Of a stretch of DNA of 64,000 nucleotides, positions 12,785-22,903 are shown one piece after another. The notes beneath the pieces were generated by a model. It searched no databases and had not been told where the DNA came from. It saw only the letters and a program-made list of their open reading frames with translations. Where the stretch lies: the NCBI GenBank assembly GCA_032622095.1, contig CP136064.1, positions 184,368,209 through 184,432,208 on the forward strand, in the 5' to 3' direction. A program made the translations under genes and the position numbers. Source of the DNA: Siphonodentalium dalli. Taxonomy: Eukaryota > Mollusca > Scaphopoda > Gadilida > Siphonodentaliidae. How positions within the stretch are numbered: position 1 is the first letter of the stretch; each line of letters opens with the position of its first letter.

Positions 12785-13372
12785 TTAATAGTAAGGTGTG
12801 AATTGTTGAAAAGGTTGGTGTAAGGAATTATGAAAATAGCTAATCGTTATCGCCAAAGTATGGGTTAAACATCTGCCGAACGATCGGCCTCTCGTTCAAG
12901 ATTGCGGGTATAGATTTTGGAGAAATTGTCACGTGACTTCCGGTTAGCAACCGTGTGGAGATTGCAAAAAACGTGGAATTTGAAATGAAGCATCGCTATA
13001 AAAATGAAAGTAACTACTTCACAACTTACGAAGAATTCACATGTGATTTAGGTCTATTAATTTCATTTAGACCAATTCCGTTGGTTCGCTTTTAAAATGG
13101 AAACGAAAAATGAAGAAGTCATGACGGGAATCCAGACAAGATTTTACAATCCACGACACGTCTTGTCAAGTTGGCATGTCGTCTCCGTCCTGACCACTGC
13201 ATGATGTTACATAAATTATTCTTAGCCTTATGTGGCTGAAAAAAGGCAAATTTGAGGCACATCATGTGTGGTTGCTCCACTACGTGTCACGTACGATTCA
13301 TATTAGACTATTCCAATGTATACTTTTATAACTGTGTGTAATAATCCATTTAGAGTAGAAAGGGTTAAATGT

Positions 13373-13463
13373 CCATGTCTCTCTCAAGCATGCACAACAT
13401 CAGTATACCTGGTTCAATGCCCATGTCTCTCTCAAGCATGCACAACATCAGTATACCTGGTTC
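13373..13463 (+). repeat. 48 bp tandem duplication directly before a TYW1 exon
   Basis: The stretch 'ccatgtctctctcaagcatg' and on to 'atacctggttc' occurs at 13373-13415 and again at 13421-13463 with a single mismatch in the joining bases. The second copy abuts the polypyrimidine tract of the acceptor for the exon at 13474, so intron sequence close to the branch-point zone has been duplicated. The repeat is open in the exon's frame. Confidence 0.9.
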
Positions 13464-13473
13464 CTTTTTACAG

Positions 13474-13614
13474 GATTTGTATGAGACGTCAAGTGATGAA
13501 TACTCAGAAGATGAAGAGTCTGGTGGTGATGATGATGGTGATGCTGATACTAAAGTGCAATCAGCTGGTGGTCTTGTGGATGTTGAAGATCTTGGAAAAG
13601 TGATGCACAAACAG
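13474..13614 (+). CDS. TYW1: TYW1 exon: acidic linker with VDVEDLGK motif
   Basis: This 47-codon phase-0 exon follows 'tttttacag'. Its first half is strongly acidic (Ser/Asp/Glu/Gly-rich, positions 13490-13560) and it ends with the conserved V-D-V-E-D-L-G-K. The donor, gttgga, is weak. A 48 bp tandem duplication lies directly upstream, outside the exon. The intron before it is 7.4 kb, the longest of the gene. Confidence 0.9.
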
Positions 13615-13837
13615 GTTGGAAGTTTACTTTTATTCCACACTTGTTAGTGTGAAGCGCATTCGTTCCATAGAATCACGGCCATTGATTCTATTAATATATA
13701 TTATCATCTTCCAAAAATTGACAACATCCAGAACTTCTTTGTTGCGATGAGTTATATTATGTGAGTTATACTTCTTCTTTGATGCCGGAATATTTTATTA
13801 CTTATTATCAGAATTAATTTGCAATTATTGTTATTAA

Positions 13838-14164
13838 CCCTTTGGAGAGTATCTATAACGTCATATACATGACGAAAAATTTAACGTCAACATCATAACA
13901 ATAATTACCAACAAGTTCGGGTCAAAAGGGTCCAATAATTTGTTTTAATTTATGTGCATTTTTTTTAACGTGTGTTATCATAATCGATAGCACTTATACA
14001 TTTGGGACATTATATTATCAAAATAACTCTTATAAAAATCATTTATAAATCAGATGATTTATTGAAGTTATGTCTACATTAAATAACATTTCCTGAAACG
14101 ACATATATGTCGTTCTTCTCCTCAAATGATAGACGACATATATGTCGTTCTACGCGCCAAAGGG
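13838..14164. mobile_element. TTAA-flanked element with twin ACGACATATATGTCGT palindromes
   Basis: The ends CCCTTTGG (13838) and CCAAAGGG (ending 14164) lie inside TTAA (13834-13837) and TTAA (14165-14168). Near the right end are two copies of the 16-base palindrome ACGACATATATGTCGT (14099 and 14133), and a related 'acgtcatatacatgacg' lies near the left end. The TIR is short, so the call rests mainly on the TTAA pair. Confidence 0.55.
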
Positions 14165-14380
14165 TTAAAGTACCAATAAAACTCAAAGCCAAGGATTGGA
14201 AATATCTGATACATGCATCAGAATTTCTAATGCTATCAAACTTGTTGCAGATATAGTAAACTAAACACCATCATCAACTCATTTGATAAAAGAATCTCAA
14301 TTTATAATATTCGGCTTTGTGCGCTGTCTGTATAGTATGCTACAGAAAATAGGACATATTTTCACCATGACTTAAATACA

Positions 14381-14546
14381 GTAATGCCCTAAATAATCGA
14401 CTCCTTGACCACAGCAGAATTATGGGTAACTTTTCAGGATTTAGTCTGAAATATGGCTTGTTGCAACAAGCCATATTTCAGACTAAATCCTGAAAAGTTA
14501 CCCATAATTCTGCTGTGGTTAAGGAGTCGATTATTTAGGGCATTAC
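14381..14546. mobile_element. near-perfect palindromic MITE, CAGTAATGCCC family, copy A
   Basis: This 166-base palindrome is centred at 14463 ('ttgttgcaacaa'), with about one mismatch across 83-base arms. The outer end 'cagtaatgccctaaataatc' matches copies at 18359, 33460 and 33800. The copy at 33800 shows TA on both sides, as expected for Tc1/mariner-type MITEs. In RNA it would fold into an 80 bp hairpin inside the TYW1 pre-mRNA. Confidence 0.9.
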
Positions 14547-14815
14547 TCTATATTACACCTCCACTTTCAAAGAAGTGTTGTTCATCAGGCACTTACCTGT
14601 TAGACTAGATGCTGTCTCTATGACTCTCCGACACTCTGCTATGTTCGCAGCCATCATGAGAGACCAGAACAATCCACCATTTTAAAAATGACATCACAGG
14701 CAAAATTCACCAACCATCTAGAAAAGAGCATCGTGGTTGCTATATAACTTTTTGGGTTGCCGTTGATCGCTTCCGAGAGCAATAAATCACTTACTGAAAT
14801 AACATGAAAAATTAA

Positions 14816-15024
14816 CCCTTCCATGATCGAAGCTGTGCGGTGCAATATAGGGAGCCTCGCATATATAAGAGAATGCACTGGCTTACAAGGTCAAGGTAAA
14901 TATTGTTAGGCCAATTATGCATTATCTTATGGTTGCGGGGCTCCCTATGGAGACTCGCATATATAAGAGAATGCATTGGCACAGGGTTTTCACAAAATTT
15001 CAGGAAGCTCCAGTCATGGAAGAG
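14816..15024. mobile_element. TTAA-flanked foldback MITE (CCCTTCCATGA family)
   Basis: It lies between TTAA (14812-14815) and TTAA (15025-15028). The left end CCCTTCCATGATCGAAGCT mirrors the right end AGCTCCAGTCATGGAAGAG. Inside, 'cgcatatataagagaatgca' occurs twice, and related pieces occur at 929, 26255 and in both arms of the large inverted repeat. Confidence 0.75.
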
Positions 15025-15317
15025 TTAACGATGATTGTATCAAAATAAATATCTTGTTGCTAAAATTGTTCGTGTAGCTTTGTGTTTCACTATTTATTGT
15101 TGATTTCCAAAATTGAGCACACAGACAGCTCAAGTTACATTGTTTACAGTCACTTTTAAAGCATGACTTTTCCCAATTTCATGTTGGAAATTTTTACGCC
15201 CTGTGACCTAATAATGTCAGTTGGAATGCATTAGTCTATCATGACAGCGTGTAGAGTGAAGTGACGTAGACTCATAGAGCCAGTGTCTAGCTAGTCAACT
15301 TATCTTCTTATCCACAG

Positions 15318-15452
15318 AAGCAAAAGAAGACTGTTACTGCATCCACAGAACCGAAGGAAATGATCACACCAAATTTAAGGAAAGCTCTAGAAAAGCAAGG
15401 ATATAAACTGATTGGCTCACATTCTGGTGTGAAGCTGTGTCGCTGGACAAAG
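15318..15452 (+). CDS. TYW1: TYW1 exon: entry to radical SAM domain
   Basis: This 45-codon phase-0 exon lies between 'tccacag' and gttagt. It contains the conserved M-I-T-P-x-L-R-x-A-L and the G-S-H-S-G-V-K-L-C-R-W-T-K block that leads into the radical SAM core. Confidence 0.95.
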
Positions 15453-15589
15453 GTTAGTGATCAAAATTGAAGATTCAAACATGGAAGTGGCAATAGTATA
15501 TTGAAAATATAGCCATATCTTGCTCTTTATACCTAAAGCATGGATGGTTGGATTTTATGATTTTTTAACTTGTTTATGGGATAACTCAA

Positions 15590-16445
15590 TCAGATATCGA
15601 CTGTTTTTATTAAATTTGTATGTGAAACTCAAGTGTCTTGAGTAAGTTCGAAAACCAGTATTTTCAACTTAGCAACGAACCAACTTTGGCAAATTTTGAG
15701 TGCACTTTAATTTATAAGAACTGAATTAGTTGATATTTGGTGTGCAAGCAGGGTTTGCGCTGCCATATGCCAAATGCAAAAATAATTTACGTTGGTCAAA
15801 AATAATTTCATTTGGCAATTATTTTGGCACGAGACTTATCAATTCCTAAAGCAAGTTGTGGAAAATATTTGTTTGCTCGATGCCATTCATTTCAGGGATG
15901 AAATTTGGTTCGACCTACAGTTTGGCGAGGTCGGTTCGCGGGCAGGCATCTAAAGATGGCATTAGTGCCATAACTTGAACAAATATGATTTTGTTGATAT
16001 TTGGTATATAAGACTAGCTCAACAATATCTTGAGTTCGCAAACTGGCCAGGTCCGCATATTGTGGTTTACAGCCCTTAATTAGTGCATTTTCGTGAATAC
16101 TGATCTCGTTGGCGATAACTTGCACAAATATCAACTGATTTCATTTATTATTCAGTATGGGACTTAGTCAATAATATCTTGATTGAGTTCGAAAACTGGC
16201 CAGCTCCACATATTGTAGGCAGAGTTATGACCCTTAATTTTTTCATTTTCATGAATTTTTATGGCATCGGCCCGATAACTTGAACAAATATCAAGTGATT
16301 TTGTTGGTATATGTTATATGAGACTTGCTTAGCAATGTCTTGATCGAGTTCCAAAACAAGTTTCTACTGATTTTGATGATATTGGTATATGATATTTGCT
16401 CACTATTGTCTTGATCGAGTTCGACAAATGGCCAGGTCTGCAACT
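15590..16445. repeat. ~145-160 bp diverged tandem repeats
   Basis: 'gagttcgaaaactggccag' and 'agagttatgacccttaatt' recur through this block. It is a more diverged relative of the 6120-7095 repeats, next to the TYW1 exon at 16554. Confidence 0.7.
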
Positions 16446-16553
16446 CGACCCTGCCTCTCTTATGCCAATTCTTGTTTACAGTAGTTTTACAAGTAGGTAC
16501 TTGTTTAGATCCTAGGATGTTACTGAAAAGATTTGGTACTTTCTATTATGCAG

Positions 16554-16672
16554 TCAATGTTGAGGGGGCGAGGAGGATGTTACAAGCACACATTCTATGG
16601 TATTGAGAGTCATCGGTGCATGGAAACCACTCCTAGTCTGGCTTGTGCAAACAAATGTGTTTTCTGTTGGAG
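16554..16672 (+). CDS. TYW1: TYW1 exon: radical SAM cluster-binding motif
   Basis: This 119 nt exon follows 'tatgcag' and ends in phase 2 before gtcagt. It encodes [12 protein letters not shown] and then C-A-N-K-C-V-F-C-W, the C-x3-C-x2-C motif that ligates the SAM-binding [4Fe-4S] cluster. The three Cys codons are at 16644, 16656 and 16665. All three ligands are intact. Confidence 0.97.
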
Positions 16673-17536
16673 GTCAGTCATATTATAGTAAGGTAACTTC
16701 AAACACTTCTTGATCTGGTCCTGGTTTTTTTTTTGCGTTGTAGTAACCATTAGTTTTTTGTCCCCCAAAAAGTTTTTTGGGTGACTATAGAAATCACTGG
16801 TGTCCATGCAACTGTGTGTCCTGCCGCGACAGATGGCTACCAGATAGCTACTTCAGTAGTAATTAATAAATTAAAGAATATTTCGTATGTGAGCTTATTG
16901 ATTAGGGGCACAGGTCAAGTTGGTGTGTTAGCACCATAGACCATTGGAAGCAAAGTTTTATCAAATGATTGTTCCCAGAGATTTTCATTTCTAAAAAAGC
17001 CACCGGTCAAATAATAGTCGACACCAACTAGAATTTCAGCGATAATCTATTAACAATCTCCAAGTTGACTAATCGCCATATTTCACTGAAAGGTATAGAT
17101 AAACATTTCATTGGTAGCAATCATTGATGCATGCAGTATGTTTCCATATGTATAAAGCACAGACCATTGTGATGGACCCCAAATACAACTCCAGTGGCTA
17201 CACTGCCACAATAGTAAAATATCAGTTTGAAACAGTGAAAATAATAAAGGCTTAATATTCCTTTTAGTTCATACCTATAAAATCATATCAAGGGTGATTT
17301 ATACATTTGCGGGAAATTAAACTCAGTACCTCAACTTTTTGGTTGACTGAAATGTGGTACATTAGTATGAAATTGTTGTATCTATATTTGTGTCCTTGAT
17401 TTGTTTATTTATTGGTTCAAGTTATAATCTTAATTACAAGTTGCATTTTGCATAGATTTCTGTCTCCAGATTTTCTTTTGGAATTAGCCACAAAATAATT
17501 TGGCTGAAATGATATGTTTTTATTTCATTTCTCTAG

Positions 17537-17646
17537 GCATCATACAAATCCTGTTGGTACAGAATGGAAATGGAAAATGGACCAACCTGAGTTAGTCATA
17601 AATGGTGCCATACAAAACCACAAAAGCCTCATTAAGCAGTTCAAAG
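17537..17646 (+). CDS. TYW1: TYW1 exon: radical SAM core
   Basis: This 110 nt exon follows 'ctctag' and starts in phase 2. It completes the Arg of W-R-H-H-T-N-P-V-G-T-E-W, the conserved stretch directly after the cluster motif, and ends K-Q-F-K with one extra base before gtaaga. Confidence 0.95.
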
Positions 17647-18149
17647 GTAAGATATTTATTGTCACCCTGGTAAGTATTCAATAAAATTCTTTTGAACTTA
17701 ATAAAAAATATATATGAAAATTAAATATTTTGTTCATAATAAAGATATTTGGTTTTATCAGCAGCACACATCCCTCAAGTGGTATTTACAATAATTTTTA
17801 CACAGGAAGACATCCAGATGGATAATAAAATCAGATGATGTCAAAGACAAAGTGCTAGAACACCACAAAGGTCTTCCATATTCCACTGATGTTCACATGC
17901 ATTTAGACCCTTGATTTTACATGGACACACCAATAGACCCCACTAATACAGATAGACAACTTGGTGATTTGAATGTTCTGTTGTAGCCAATCAAATTGCA
18001 CATTGCAACCGAATGGGGACAAAAAGAATTTAGCCATCTGCCAAAGACTTCCCTTTTGACATTTAGTTGTGCTTGAATCATGCATGATACATATCACACT
18101 ATAATTCTATGAAACAAGCTAATCAGTTTTGATTTGTTTTATATTACAG

Positions 18150-18327
18150 GTGTGCCTGGAGTGCAATCAGAGCGATTCAAAGAGGGTATGGAGCCTGTAC
18201 ACTGTGCATTGTCTCTTGTTGGAGAACCCATCATGTACCCAAAGATCAATAAATTTGTTGAGCTGTTACACAAAAAAGGAATCTCATCGTTCCTTGTTAC
18301 AAATGCACAATTCCCAGATGCAATCAG
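18150..18327 (+). CDS. TYW1: TYW1 exon: radical SAM core, SAM-binding part
   Basis: This 178 nt exon follows 'attacag'. It encodes G-V-P-G-V, H-C-A-L-S-L-V-G-E-P-I-M-Y-P and F-L-V-T-N-A-Q-F-P, among the most conserved stretches of TYW1. The GEP motif contacts SAM in radical SAM enzymes (family knowledge). The donor is gtacca. Confidence 0.96.
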
Positions 18328-18358
18328 GTACCATATACACACAGTAATATCTTAAATA

Positions 18359-18553
18359 TAGTAATGCCCTAAATAATCGACTCCTTAACCACAGCAGAAT
18401 TATGGGTAACTTTTGAGGATTTAGTCGGAAATATGGCTTGTTGCCATTCATCGGAAAGCTCTCAGTGAAAGCTTTCTGATGAATGGCAACAGGCCATAAA
18501 AGTTACCCATAATTCTGCTGTGTTAAAGGAGTTGATTATTTAGGGCATTACTG
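18359..18553. mobile_element. palindromic MITE, CAGTAATGCCC family, copy B
   Basis: It runs from 'agtaatgccctaaataatcg' (18361) to 'ttagggcattactg' with TA at the right border. The arms are complementary with a short asymmetric centre ('aaagctctcagtgaaagcttt'). It begins only 31 bases after the TYW1 exon ending at 18327. Confidence 0.9.
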
Positions 18554-18696
18554 TAGTTAAGCCAGTTATTATTGAATTGCATCATAAAAGTTACGTTGGA
18601 ATATATATCAATCTATTCTTCATAATGAGGTGTATTTTGTTAATGCATTGCAGAATCCATAGAATTCTCATCCATCTCATTCATTTGTAGGGAGTA

Positions 18697-19289
18697 CAGG
18701 GACCCAAGCCTTGAAATAGTGTGTCTGTCATTTGCAGAATGAGGTTCCCAGAGGGTAAATTTAGTGATGCTACCCCACATAGCAGGCTAGCATCACCAAA
18801 TTCACCCTCTGGGAACCTCATTCTGCTGAGGTGTAAGCAGAATGAGGTCCCCAGAGGGTGAATTTGGTGATGATAGCCCGCCATGCGGGGTAGCATCACT
18901 AAATTCACCCCCTGGGGACCTCATTCTGCAGATGACAGGCACACTATTTCAAGGCTTGCAGGGACCAGCCTAGAGGTTTCAATTTGGGAGAAGTCACTAT
19001 TTGATTATTAGGAAGAAGTGGACTTGTTATAATGGCTCAAGTTCAATTTACACCCAACATCACCATTCTATGATCCAGTGATTGCTATGCCATATAATAG
19101 CCCATTTATAAAAATGATTATATAGAGTAAGGACACTATTATAATAAGACAAAATACAGTTTAAATATGATGTAGGGACATTATGCAATCTGGTATATGA
19201 AAGAGAAGTCACTTGTCCCCTGGACTAAATTAGGGAGAAGTGACACAATTTAGGGAGAAGATATTTTCTCAAGTCTATGCTGGTCCCTG
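18697..19289. mobile_element. hAT-type MITE (CAGGGACCAGC ends), host of a nested insertion
   Basis: The element starts CAGGGACC at 18697, is interrupted at 18705-18958, and resumes CAGGGACCAGCCTAGA at 18959. It ends TCTATGCTGGTCCCTG at 19289. The flanks AGGGAGTA (18689-18696) and AGGGAATG (19290-19297) agree at 6 of 8 bases. CAGGG termini and 8 bp duplications are typical of hAT elements. It has no coding capacity. Confidence 0.75.
18705..18958. mobile_element. nested MITE, CAAGCCTTGAAA family, with perfect 8 bp TSD
   Basis: Inverted ends CAAGCCTTGAAATAGTG (18705) and CACTATTTCAAGGCTTG (18958) enclose two internal palindromes of 'gaatgaggt.cccagagggt'. CAGGGACC occurs directly on both sides (18697-18704 and 18959-18966), which is the 8 bp target duplication made when it inserted into the end of the surrounding element. 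Related copies lie at 30912 and 36949. Confidence 0.85.
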
Positions 19290-19805
19290 AGGGAATGTTT
19301 AGATAGGTTAAACAAAAAGGCTTTGAAAGTTATTATCCAAACTGCTCAGGAAGCATACAGACATCAAGGTACTAATGGTGCTTATAGCGATCAAGGTTAA
19401 CATTAAATTATTCATAATGTTCAACCTCCTAAATAATAATTCACTAGAAATCAATAACTTGCTCCAAAATAGGGGAGTGTAACACAATAAGTCATGTTCA
19501 AAACAAGCCAACCTCAGTTTTGTTTCAATGTTCATGGAAGACCTCGGATATTACTCTAACTAATTTAACAATGTATGCTTGTTAATGTTAGGCCACATAA
19601 AGTCAATCTTTCGGTTCTCAGGCAATTTTATTCTGAAAACCATGCGTGCGCGAAATTTTATTTTGTATATTTTTTTTAATTCCGTGTGCGACACTCCAAG
19701 AAACTGATATGGCTCTATAACAAAGTTACCAAACCTTGCAAAGCAAATGCCACTATAATATATCATAATACGGATGTCTTCGGGTGTGAAATCATCGATC
19801 CATAG

Positions 19806-22045
19806 CTACTCATAGTAGGACAATGTTAACAGTTTTTTGTTGAGTTTGGAAAATCGTGCCGCAATTTGAGTCTTGACTAGATGACACGGTTTTATCACAT
19901 TAACGACTTGTGCGGCCCCACTTTTAGCGTCATGCACAGGAATATCAGAATTCCGACTTTCAGCCATTTTTTCAAGTTTAGATGATAGATAGTCAGCATA
20001 TTTGTGAATCATATCAATTAACTTGACAACCTCGGATCTGACTTTAGTCCACATTGTATTCTTGAACCACGGCTTATCAACATGTTGATCGAGGTAGGAT
20101 TCTAATGTTATCAACGTTTCACGATCAACTTGAGGAGTTGCATGTCTGTGTGTCTTAAAGTTCTTATATCCATGAAAAGTTTCAAACATTTTTGGCAGTG
20201 ACAAATGTCTGGAATTGAATTTCTGAAGATGTGGGTCGATATACCACAGTATGTTGACCAATGAATCAATGGACGATTTCCCATGGATATCCCCTGTATC
20301 TGGTGTCCACCCAACCTTTTCGTTTTCAATACAGTCTATGATGTCGTTGAAAAGTTTGTATTTTTTGTTCCCCGATGCAACGTTATCATCATATTTCTTG
20401 GGTAGATTTGGAACCCTTTTTGGCCATCAGAATTTGGAATGCGTTTGGCACAGTTTCTTGTGTATCTGGTGTATCGTCGTGCACAACAAATTGAATATAC
20501 CTGCCAAAAGCATCCACCAGATCTGAAATCTTCGCTTGCATGAACACGTTTTGGAATGTTGAATTAGGGATCTGCGAAAAACAGGGATTTTGCATCGAAT
20601 CGAATCTCGATATCGAATCTCCTTCCTGATCGACATCAAATCGAATCTCGAATCGAATCAGCTAGCGATTGACATTGTCTACCATTGTGTAGTTCGGTGT
20701 CTCATGACAAAAAACTGCAAAATTCACTAGACACTATATAATAATGTTAATCTCCTTAAACATCCGTTGGAACATGTTTTTTTTTTTAGGAAAATCATGA
20801 CATAGGCAAGTCACTCTCAGTCTCATGGAGGGTTTGGGATATGTCGCATTGAATTTCTATCTAGCTGTGTCATGCCGAACATGACACAAGAAGTGACAGT
20901 AAGACACTTAAAGACAGTTCCATCAACATATCACAAACCCCATTGAATGGAAGTCACTTGTCTACATTATTTAATAAAGATAATAAAGATTTGACACAAG
21001 TGGACATGGGTACACCGTTCAGCTATATAATTGCTGTAGTCCGATAACAATGGTAATTATCTGTTAAACTGTTCACCCCACAATAGATCAAACACCTACA
21101 TCACATATTCACAGTAGTTGTCTTCACGGAGAGGTCCCAGAAAACAGACACAAGTTACAAGTGCTAATGTTATCAACAAGATTCAACGGATTGAAGCTTG
21201 GTGCAAAGCGCTCGATTTCACGTGAAACAGAAACTGAAAGTAGGAAATTTATAGGAATTCTGCCGGCAGTGTCGCAGATAACTGGTCGCACATGATGACG
21301 TTCATTTAAGAAATTAATGGACCGATTGTTATAAGGTTTCTCAACGTTTCTGTTCATTCCAATCGATGTTTTGTCACTCATAACGGCGGCTGACATTGAA
21401 TTTTATTCATAAAATCTGAATTGGATACATGTATATGAAGTTCTAAACATAAAGTAATCAATTGAGTTCCGCATCTAGTGATCACGCACCGTGTAGACAA
21501 TTTACATAGTGTCGATACAGATTACAAATATATGAGGCGATTGATCACCGTGATGCTTTGGGTTGCGATCGAAGCACATAATTTGCATAATGCACGTCTA
21601 TTCTCTACAGCATAGATTCAAAATTGCCTACATTGGCTAACATGGCAACCTTGTGCTTCAATTTTTGTGAGTTTAGGTCATTTGGCTTGTTATTTAGACG
21701 CAAAAAACGAGACAACACCAATGTAACACCGATTCGAAAATATCCGAATCAGCAGACCGATTCGGTGTCGTTCTCGAATTGGGTGCCCGATATCGACATC
21801 GAATCGAATCTTTGATATTCGCAGGTCACTATGTTGAATGATCATTTCTGTTCTGCGCAATGTTGCACGAAACTGGGAATTTTACGACGTTGGCGTCCAT
21901 CCTGACTCGCCGTGGCCAGCCTCCCCCGGGATAATTGTAGATAAAGATCACTTAATGTGCCTGTGTCATCGAAGTCATCTATGATAGTCCAGTCGACTAA
22001 AACCTTTTTGTTTAAGACAATTTTTATCGACACAAGTTTAGGCAT
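19806..22045 (-). pseudogene. unrecognised protein gene split by hAT insertion
   Basis: Three - strand segments line up: 22045-21842 (opens M-P-K-L-V-S-I-K-I-V-L at a true ATG), 20564-20389, and 20421-19806 (ends L-L-T-L-S-Y-Y-E and a stop). Without the insert at 20565-21831 they would give roughly 330-340 residues. Two one-base frame breaks are seen, one at the insertion junction and one at an A5G3 run near 20416-20423. Features include I-D-D-F-D near the N-terminus, N-A-F-Q-I-L-M-A-K-K mid-way, W-Y-I-D-P-H and Y-K-N-F-K-T-H-R-H further on, and a helical Lys/Glu-rich C-terminus. From memory it resembles unannotated repeat-family ORFs of marine invertebrates, but I cannot name a domain. A short ATG frame at 22266-22152 ending at a possible donor may be an upstream exon. 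Confidence 0.6.
20565..21831. mobile_element. hAT-like element with perfect 8 bp TSD TGTTGAAT
   Basis: Ends are TAGGGATCTGCGAA (20565) and the complement of TAGTGACCTGCGAA (ending 21831), the same family as 2875-3974. Both flanks are TGTTGAAT (20557-20564 and 21832-21839). Subterminal 'atcgaatcgaatct' repeats occur at both ends. The 1267-base interior has no BED finger and no convincing transposase. An ATG frame at 21396-21124 (-) has no recognisable domain. It sits inside the PIF/Harbinger-like element and disrupts its gene. Confidence 0.85.
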
Positions 22046-22636
22046 TTTATAATTCACGAGGTAAACATTGCAAAAGGCGATCGTCCGGTACAAAACGAAC
22101 CCGGTTTATTGTCGCGCAACAGATCGAATTACGAGTGTCATAAAGCCATACCTGTCGCAATTAAACTCAATGAGGCGTAAACATCACGAAAAACATTCTG
22201 GTTATGGGCAAATTGGTGCATGATAACGGCTTTATACCAACTGAAATCACCTCTGAATTTGTCCATTTTCGCTAATTCCTAAATATAACTAGTAACGCGG
22301 AAGTAGCCGAAAAGTTGATGGAAACGTACTCTCTGTATCTCGTACCGTTTTACCCCTATAATGCTTTGCCGGTATCGATCGTCAGTATGATCGTCGCGAT
22401 TTATTTGGGGGTTTCAAAAATAAAAAAATCCATGCGGGTCTTGGGACCATGCGTGCGCGCCTGAGAACCAAAACATTAAGTTTTTGTGGCCTTATATGAT
22501 ATAGAAAAAGGACCTATTTTATCACTTTGGGAAGTCTTTCAACAACATATAGAGTCTGCATTTGTATATGATATATAGCTATAAATCCTGGTTTGATCAC
22601 AGAAACATAACAACAGTATGAAATTATTAGGTCTAA

Positions 22637-22821
22637 CCCTTTCTATAGTAGATTCTCATTGAAGAGTAGATCCCATAGGAAATGTTCAGATAAATAGGAC
22701 TTCTTCTGTACTTGTACCATTTGTCATCTGTTTATTTTTCCTGATAACACCTCCAGATGAATAATATATATTTTTATTACTGAGTGGGAGAACCCATTCA
22801 GTATTATCCGTATAGAAAGGG
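22637..22821 (+). mobile_element. CCCTTTC-type MITE, internally deleted copy
   Basis: It begins CCCTTTCTATAG and ends TATAGAAAGGG next to TTAA (22822-22825). It keeps 'cccataggaaatgttcagat' and the 'cctccagatgaataata' part, but one arm of the central palindrome is missing. It lies just before the TYW1 exon at 22904. Confidence 0.7.
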
Positions 22822-22903
22822 TTAATACAATACAATTAAAAATAGTAAGGCTTATAGGCTACCGTATGTTACTTAGAGGCTAATATTCACAATTTTACTT
22901 TAG

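Larger units (their letters stand above)
19591..22491 (-). mobile_element. PIF/Harbinger-like TIR element carrying an unrecognised gene
   Basis: Both ends carry an inverted repeat of about 33 bases. The left runs 19591-19623 (GGCCACATAAA ... GGTTCTCAGGC). The right mirrors it at 22491-22459 with about five mismatches. TTA stands directly outside each end (19588-19590 and 22492-22494), the TWA target duplication and GGCC-type terminus known from PIF/Harbinger elements. The motif 'accatgcgtgcgcg' is repeated near both ends. A hAT-like element occupies 20565-21831. The original element would be about 1.63 kb and carries a - strand gene. No DDE transposase was recognised, so the superfamily rests on ends alone. 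Confidence 0.65.

Noticed and set aside
21124-21396. Possible transposase fragment in the second hAT-like element
   Set aside because: It has an ATG start but no BED, DDE or dimerisation motif could be seen. Left as an unassigned frame inside the element.
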